From Dillenia suffruticosa (lineage: Eukaryota; Streptophyta; Magnoliopsida; Dilleniales; Dilleniaceae): a stretch of DNA of 64,000 nt. The notes under the pieces were generated by a model, which was given only the letters and a program-made list of their open reading frames with translations, was not told the origin of the DNA and ran no database searches. The stretch covers positions 13,553,001 through 13,617,000 of the forward strand of contig JAVTVX010000031.1 of NCBI GenBank assembly GCA_033439265.1. Direction: 5' to 3'. This document shows positions 58,901-64,000 of the stretch, one piece after another; the first letter of the stretch is position 1, and each line of letters starts with the position of its first letter. Made by a program: the position numbers and the translations under genes.

Positions 58901-61686
58901 TGATGAGGCGCCTGTTGAAGGTTATCAATCATACTTGAATTTAGCAAAATAAACAGAAAAAAATTTGACATCATCCAAAAACTGATGCTAATGTGTTTTA
59001 TGCTGGTTCTTCTTCTTTTCTTGTTTTTGACTTTTGCAAGTTTTACTGAAGCCTCTTTTTACCGCCTTTGTTCCAGTTATTGAGTGAGTGATTAGACCTA
59101 GCTTAGTTTACCCAACAACTTTGAGCTGGCTGTATTGTCGTTCAGTTGCTTACCTATTGTCAATCGATCTAGCTATTTCTTCTCTCATTCGAGTCTTATG
59201 GCCACTAAGCCTTTTCTGTTCATCTCTAGCCAAAGTCGTCATTGGCTTTTTTCGTGTTCTAGTAGGTCTTTTGCCCTCACTGGTTATTGCAATATTTGGA
59301 TTCAAGCAAACCGGATTTACTTTCTAGGATGTTATTTTTGTTATCAGTCATTATAATCATTTATTTCCTCCAAATCACATATTCTTTTGATTCTAAGATT
59401 TTCATCTGCCCGTAGGTATTTAGTTCATTTCAATGTTTTCCAGGTGAAGAGGACAAAAACGTAGAGCTAAAACTGAAAGTTTTTGGGCTGCATCCACAAA
59501 ACTCAGTGGTATATCTTGTGGTCAATGCTTGCACAAGTAGGGATTACACAAATAATGTAGTTGGCGTGTGTTTTGTGGGTCAAGACATTACAAGTGAGAA
59601 AGTTGCCCTGGACAAATTCATCCGCCTGCAAGGAGATTACAAAGCTATTATAGAAAGTCCGAGTCCTTTGATCCCTCCAATATTTGCTGCAGATAAGAAT
59701 GCCTGCTGTTCTGAATGGAATGCGGCAATGGAGAAACTAACAGGTTGGACAAGGCAAAAGGTGATGGGGAAAATGCTGCCAGGGGAAATATTTGGAGGTA
59801 TCTGTAGACTGAAAGGACATGATGCACTTACCAAGTTTATGATTCTTTTGTACCAGGGGATTAGTGGTCATGATTCAGAGAATTCTCTATTTGGGTTTTT
59901 TAACAGAGAAGGGAAATTTGTTGAGGTGCTCTTGACAGCAAGTAAGAGAACTGATGTCAGTGGGAATCTCATTGGTTGTTTCTGCTTCTTACAGATTGTT
60001 GCACCCGATCCACAGAAGGCCTTGGATGCAAAAAGACCAGAGGAGAAACAGAGTTCCTCAAAATTCAAGGAGCTGGCTTATATACGACAAGAAATGAAAA
60101 ATCCTTTGAATGGAATCCGATTTACCCACAAGCTACTGGAAAATACAGCTGTTTCAGATGATCAGAAACAGTTTCTAGAGACTAGTGATGCCTGTGAAAG
60201 GCAATTGATGGCAATAATAGAGGACATGGATTTAGGAAGAATTGAAGAGGGGTAAGTTTCTTCGTCATAAGTAGCTTGTCTGCTTAAAATTAAATGCGTG
60301 TCATGAATACTTCGTTGAATGGAAATAGCCAGAAATTAATTAAAAAAAAAAAAGAAGGAACAAAGGAAAAGTTAAATTATTGTCTATCTAACGTTAAAGT
60401 AGAATATCCATGTGTAAGATTAGCATTATATTGACTTCCATGACTGAAGACCTTAGCTTGGTTAAACTTTTAAAGGTTTGCTGTAACTGCTACCTGACAA
60501 ACGTATCCTGCATATACACACAGAAGGCAAGCCTGCTCTGTCTCTCAGCCTAATGTTCGTTTCTAACAGGAATGAGAGTTAACTGGCCTAAACAATATTA
60601 CCTTGCACCCCTTGGGAAAGCCCTTCTAAAGTCTTCATTTGAACTTTAAATTGTAAATTTGGGATTTTCCCCCCTTCACTTGGTTTTAATATCTTTGCTT
60701 GTAGCTGTACATTTCCATTCCCAATGAACTTTTCCTCAAAAAACATCATTATATTTGTGTCTATCGTCTTCTCAGGTGTTTCTCTATTTGAGCCTCTATA
60801 TCTTACTTGGCATGATACGCTTAGATAGCCTGATGTTCTCTTTTTTATGCAATTCTTTATTCATGTAATCCTGTGAATCAATTTACACTCTGAGATTTTT
60901 ACAAATTGGCATTTTCCTTATTTGCTCGTGCTCCTGATTCGTCCAGCAACATGGAGCTAAATGTGGAAGAATTTCTCTTTGGAAGTGTTATGGATGCCAT
61001 TGTTAGTCAAGTAATGATTTTATTAAGGGAGAGAAACTTGCAGCTGGTTCATGACATTCCAGAAGAAATAAAAAATCTCTGCTTACTTGGTGATCAGATC
61101 AGGCTTCAGCTTGTCTTATCTGATTTCCTGCTTAGCATAGCACATCATGCTCCTCCAGATGGCTGGGTTGAAATTAAGGTTTCGTCTGGTTTGAAGTCGA
61201 TAATGGAGGGCAATGAATATGTGCACTTGCAGTTCAGGTAACACAACTGTGATGGTTCATATTAGGAATTAAGCAATATTGGGGTACTTTTTACATTGCT
61301 TTGCCTTAAAGATTTTTTCCTCTGCAAGTGATGGAGAGCAAAATGGGCATAAAATGGGTACAGGGATTCAATTACTAAAAGGTGGAATGGACACATAAAA
61401 TGTATTATTTTTTCAGGCTTAAAAGATGAAACCCTTGTTGATGAGCATATGCAAGTGTCATCAGTTTTCTGGTATATGCAGGATGACTCACCCAGGAAAG
61501 GGACTTCCTTCAACTCTTATTCGAGATCTGTTTGAGGGAGGGAATCAATGGACCACACAAGAAGGACTTGGCTTGAACTTCTCCTTTAAACTTCTCAGTA
61601 TGATGAAAGGTCAGGTTCAGTATGTCAGAGAACATGACAAATGCTATTTTCTCATTGACCTCGAACTTAAAACTAGGCAAAGCTGA
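55996..61686 (+). CDS. PHYE: Phytochrome E, red/far-red photoreceptor
   Basis: Four coding exons: 55996-58009, 59444-60251, 60947-61237 and 61482-61686. The total is 3318 nt, 1105 aa, with GT-AG introns in consistent phase. The start MGLGANN is preferred over an in-frame upstream ATG at 55951 because it aligns with known PHYE N-termini. Order: short N-terminal extension, PAS, GAF with DIP at 272-274 and chromophore-attaching Cys322 in PHGCHTQ, PHY domain with the tongue PRSSF (535-539), two PAS repeats (about 610-870), and a histidine-kinase-related tail ([15 protein letters not shown], about 882) lacking the usual phospho-accepting His. The apoprotein binds phytochromobilin, acts in cytosol and nucleus, and controls shade and germination responses. 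All landmark residues are intact, so it should be functional. Confidence 0.95.
58010..59443 (+). other. PHYE intron 1, enlarged by a LINE relic
   Basis: 1434 bp between CTGCAAG|GTAAAC and TTTTCCAG|GTGAAGAG. The junction rebuilds ALQGEED, as in other PHYE proteins. Frames seen inside the intron (for example 59088-59327) are not exons. Confidence 0.85.
58430..58875 (-). pseudogene. RTE-type LINE reverse-transcriptase relic, antisense in PHYE intron 1
   Basis: On the minus strand the frame reads [20 protein letters not shown] then HKIQSAWIK, followed (through two stops) by [10 protein letters not shown] and [13 protein letters not shown], and further on [13 protein letters not shown]. The order and wording match the RT C-terminal region of plant RTE-like LINEs (FRYLGS..I..DG.ID.DV.HRI; PLKLKGKFYRT). 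It is decayed and 5'-truncated. Confidence 0.8.
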
Positions 61687-63000
61687 CAAAAAGGATTGCA
61701 AGCAATTTCAAGCATGATAAGTTAAACATGCTTGCTCAGAGTCCAACTTTATCTTTATGTTTTTTAAGTTGATTCTATCAGGCATGGAACTGGAAATGAT
61801 GGTTCGGCAATAGGCTCTAGTTATTGCATCCCGCCATAGAACTCTCTTTTATCTTCGTGTATAATGCACATCTTGGTAAGCCTTTGTATTGCGCATTTTT
61901 TTTTCCTACTGGTGTATGATATTGTTGGGATTAAAAGGCTGTTTGTTGTCATTGTTGTGGTGGTGTACAACAGCTTGTATGAACCTGTACATATGGAATT
62001 TTCTCAATGGTGAGATTGGGTGGCCAAGCATTAATTTTCTTGACATCTCTTGCTATGAATGCATTTGTAATATGGTAATATAACTGAAATGGTTAAAATT
62101 AAAATTTTAATTCGATTATATAATTTTCATAATCATAACCTAACTGAATAAATAGAAAACCAATTGATCATTTAATCGACTTAGGTAATTAATTCGGTTT
62201 GATTATCCAAATTAATTAAATTATTGAATTTTTGTTATATATTATTTATATCAATTTGTGACTATACAATATAATTTTAAAATTTAAAATTCATTTATAA
62301 TTTTAATTCACTAAATATAGTTTTGTAAATTTCAAAAAAAATAATAAAATATAAAGCTTTTAAACTAAGTTTATTATTTTATTAGTAGTTGATGAAACAA
62401 AAAATATAATTAAAATTATATTAGTTTTCAATAAAACAAGTTTCATAATAAAATAGAAAAATCAAATCAAAAGATAGAAATTGAAAATTTTTCATTAATT
62501 ATGCATTCTTATTTTTAGATTTTTTTCTCTTTTAAAATAGTTATATTAGAAATAGAAAAATCAAATCAAAATATGGAAATCGAAAAACTTTCATTATTTT
62601 TATATTCTTTTTTTTTAGATTTTTTTCCTTTTAAAATAATCATATCGGAAATAAAAATGTCAAATTAAAACATGGGAATTGAAAATTGTGTCCCTCTCTT
62701 TTTTAAGTTTTTTTTTTCTTTTAGAATTTTTTATTAATTAAGATTTTTTCTCTTTTAAATTTTAATTATAATATTATAACAATATTTATATAAATAAAAA
62801 CTATCCAAAAAAATATATAATATTTTTAATTAATTCGATTAATTTAGTTTGACCGAAATAAAAATTATTAAAACCGATAATCGTCTAAATAAATCAAATT
62901 AAAATTCGATTTTATTCAAAACTAAATCAAATAGTTAATAAATCACCCAAAATATAAAAAAAAAAAAGGTCAAGAAAAAATGATTTTTTGGGTTTTAACC
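61687..63000. other. PHYE 3' flank and AT-rich DNA
   Basis: The first few hundred bases should contain the PHYE 3'UTR (a T-rich stretch near 61898, AATGCATTTG near 62058). From 62085 the DNA is very AT-rich. A 99-bp tandem repeat is at 62453-62720. No gene. Confidence 0.5.
62453..62720. repeat. 99-bp tandem repeat, about 2.7 copies
   Basis: Units start at ATAGAAAAATCAAATCAAAA (62453 and 62552) and at the more diverged ATAAAAATGTCAAATTAAAA (62651). Each continues with a GGAAATTGAAAA-like stretch and a T-rich half containing AGATTTTTTTC and CTTTTAAAAT. Confidence 0.75.
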
Positions 63001-63883
63001 GAAGACGCAGCTATTCAAATGCACTGTTATTTCCACACAATGTTGGTAATATCTCGCTATTTCAGAAGCAACACCCTCAGAATCGAGTGAGAACTCTTGC
63101 AATGTCTAGTCAAATGAGAGAATTCAGGTGATGCCCATGGTAAAGAAACAATAACTTGATACACTATCAACTTGGAAAAGAAAGAGATTCTTCGGCAACC
63201 TTAGTGAGGTTGTGTCAGAACACTCAGATGGGAAGAACAAAATGTATCAAATCTTGATCATTAACAATCTTCCTTATAGGAACTTTTTATAAAATGGTTG
63301 GGCTAATCTCGCCTTTGATCACCATATCACCACATTTTCATGCCCTCCGGAAAATCAAAGGGCGGGTGACTTATTTTTATCTGCATAACTAAATTTACTT
63401 CTCAGATCATAAATACATTCCCTAGCATGTTATCTTATGTAACACAGAACACAAACCCACAAATACCGTGGGATTGCACAAAATGGGCATTCTATCAATG
63501 CGTGACAGCAGCCGCAAAGGCTAAATGGGCGGTTTTGTCTCTGTTGCTTCTTAAAACAGAAATTTCCTAAGGTCATGAGAGTACAATATGTACAGAGTTA
63601 TGTCTCAATAAATAAACATTTTTCATCCCACCTCAAACACCATTAACAACTTAGAAGTAACAGAAAAGCAGAGTTTCCTTTGCCTGTACATGTTTTTCAA
63701 AAAAGAGAGTTCCCACCCAAAGTTCCATCCCCCAATTTTGCCTTATGAACATCACTTTCAAAATAATTACCCAGTAGACAATACGCCAAAGGAAAACCCA
63801 AAAATGGAACAGTAATCAGGAACAAACCGATGAATGACGAATGACGAATGACGAATGACGATGAACTCAGCAGCAGCTTAATA
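63001..63883 (-). other. Probable 3'UTR/3' flank of the right-edge gene
   Basis: GC rises and transposon-like sequence disappears compared with 62-63 kb, as expected for a transcribed 3'UTR downstream of the stop codon at 63886-63884 on the minus strand. Includes a 7-bp tandem repeat (GAATGAC) at about 63834-63862. Confidence 0.4.
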
Positions 63884-63982
63884 TTAGATGTCCCACCAGT
63901 CACCTCCATATACACCAAAATGTTTGAAACTGCATGATGACCAAAATGCTCCTATATCTTGTCCGAAGCTTTCCACAAAATG
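63884..63982 (-). CDS. Last coding exon of an unidentified gene (partial, continues off the right edge)
   Basis: Minus-strand reading from 63982: HFVESFGQDIGAFWSS, then CSFKHFGVYGGDWWDI, stop TAA at 63886-63884. An in-frame TAG immediately upstream is part of an acceptor, CTCTTGTTGGTAG, so this is a terminal exon of 32 codons. The aromatic-rich, non-repetitive peptide with a clean acceptor and stop looks genuine. I do not recognise the family. The 73-codon frame on the same strand covering 63697-63918 is a different phase and is judged a shadow. Confidence 0.5.
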   Translation of the reverse strand, partial: HFVESFGQDIGAFWSSCSFKHFGVYGGDWWDI

Positions 63983-64000
63983 CTACCAACAAGAGACTAT

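Noticed and set aside
63697..63918. 73-codon minus-strand frame near the right edge
   Set aside because: Overlaps the better-supported terminal exon in another phase and translates a 7-bp tandem repeat.

Overview
The window is nuclear DNA of a flowering plant, most likely a eudicot. It is AT-rich, carries spliced genes with GT-AG introns, a plant phytochrome gene, a PPR-SMR gene, Ty3/gypsy and LINE remnants, tRNA-derived SINEs and long (CT)n/(GA)n tracts. Nothing suggests bacterial, organellar or viral DNA. I cannot name the species.

Genes. Four host loci can be supported. (1) A single-exon PPR-SMR protein gene on the minus strand (15412-17841, 809 aa), probably the EMB2217/At1g79490 orthologue. 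(2) A six-coding-exon CTD-phosphatase gene of the SCP1-like small phosphatase SSP4 group on the minus strand (35101-40405, 480 aa), with a separate 5'UTR exon near 42.24-42.4 kb. (3) Phytochrome E on the plus strand (55996-61686, four coding exons, 1105 aa). (4) The last coding exon of an unidentified gene entering from the right edge on the minus strand (63884-63982). Two further short fragments look exonic (21253-21366 and 23920-24340, both minus) but could not be named. PHYE next to an SSP4-type phosphatase matches, from memory, the Arabidopsis pair At4g18130/At4g18140, so the right half is probably a conserved block swollen by transposons.

Layout. 1-7.3 kb is a dense mosaic of nested tandem and direct duplications rich in the motif CAGAAC/GTTCTG; it has no believable gene and may be part of an undescribed non-autonomous transposon. 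7.3-11.86 kb is low-copy DNA with no recognisable gene. 11.86-14.6 kb is a structurally complete but internally deleted gypsy chromovirus (LTRs, TSD, PBS and PPT; pol core missing). The PPR gene follows. 18-28.7 kb is AT-rich, with an old ~1.3-1.6 kb segmental duplication whose two copies carry different SINE insertions, and a 5'-truncated LINE. 28.7-35 kb has no firm gene. The phosphatase gene occupies 35.1-42.4 kb. 42.4-55.6 kb is the intergenic space between the divergent phosphatase and PHYE genes, filled with a MITE-like element, a deleted Athila-type gypsy element, SINEs and an 86-bp tandem repeat. PHYE follows, with an RTE-type LINE relic in intron 1 and a duplicated (GA)n leader.

How the genes relate. 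They are independent housekeeping, regulatory and photoreceptor loci, not an operon or pathway cluster. The phosphatase acts on nuclear RNA polymerase II, PHYE is a red/far-red photoreceptor, and the PPR-SMR protein is expected in an organelle.
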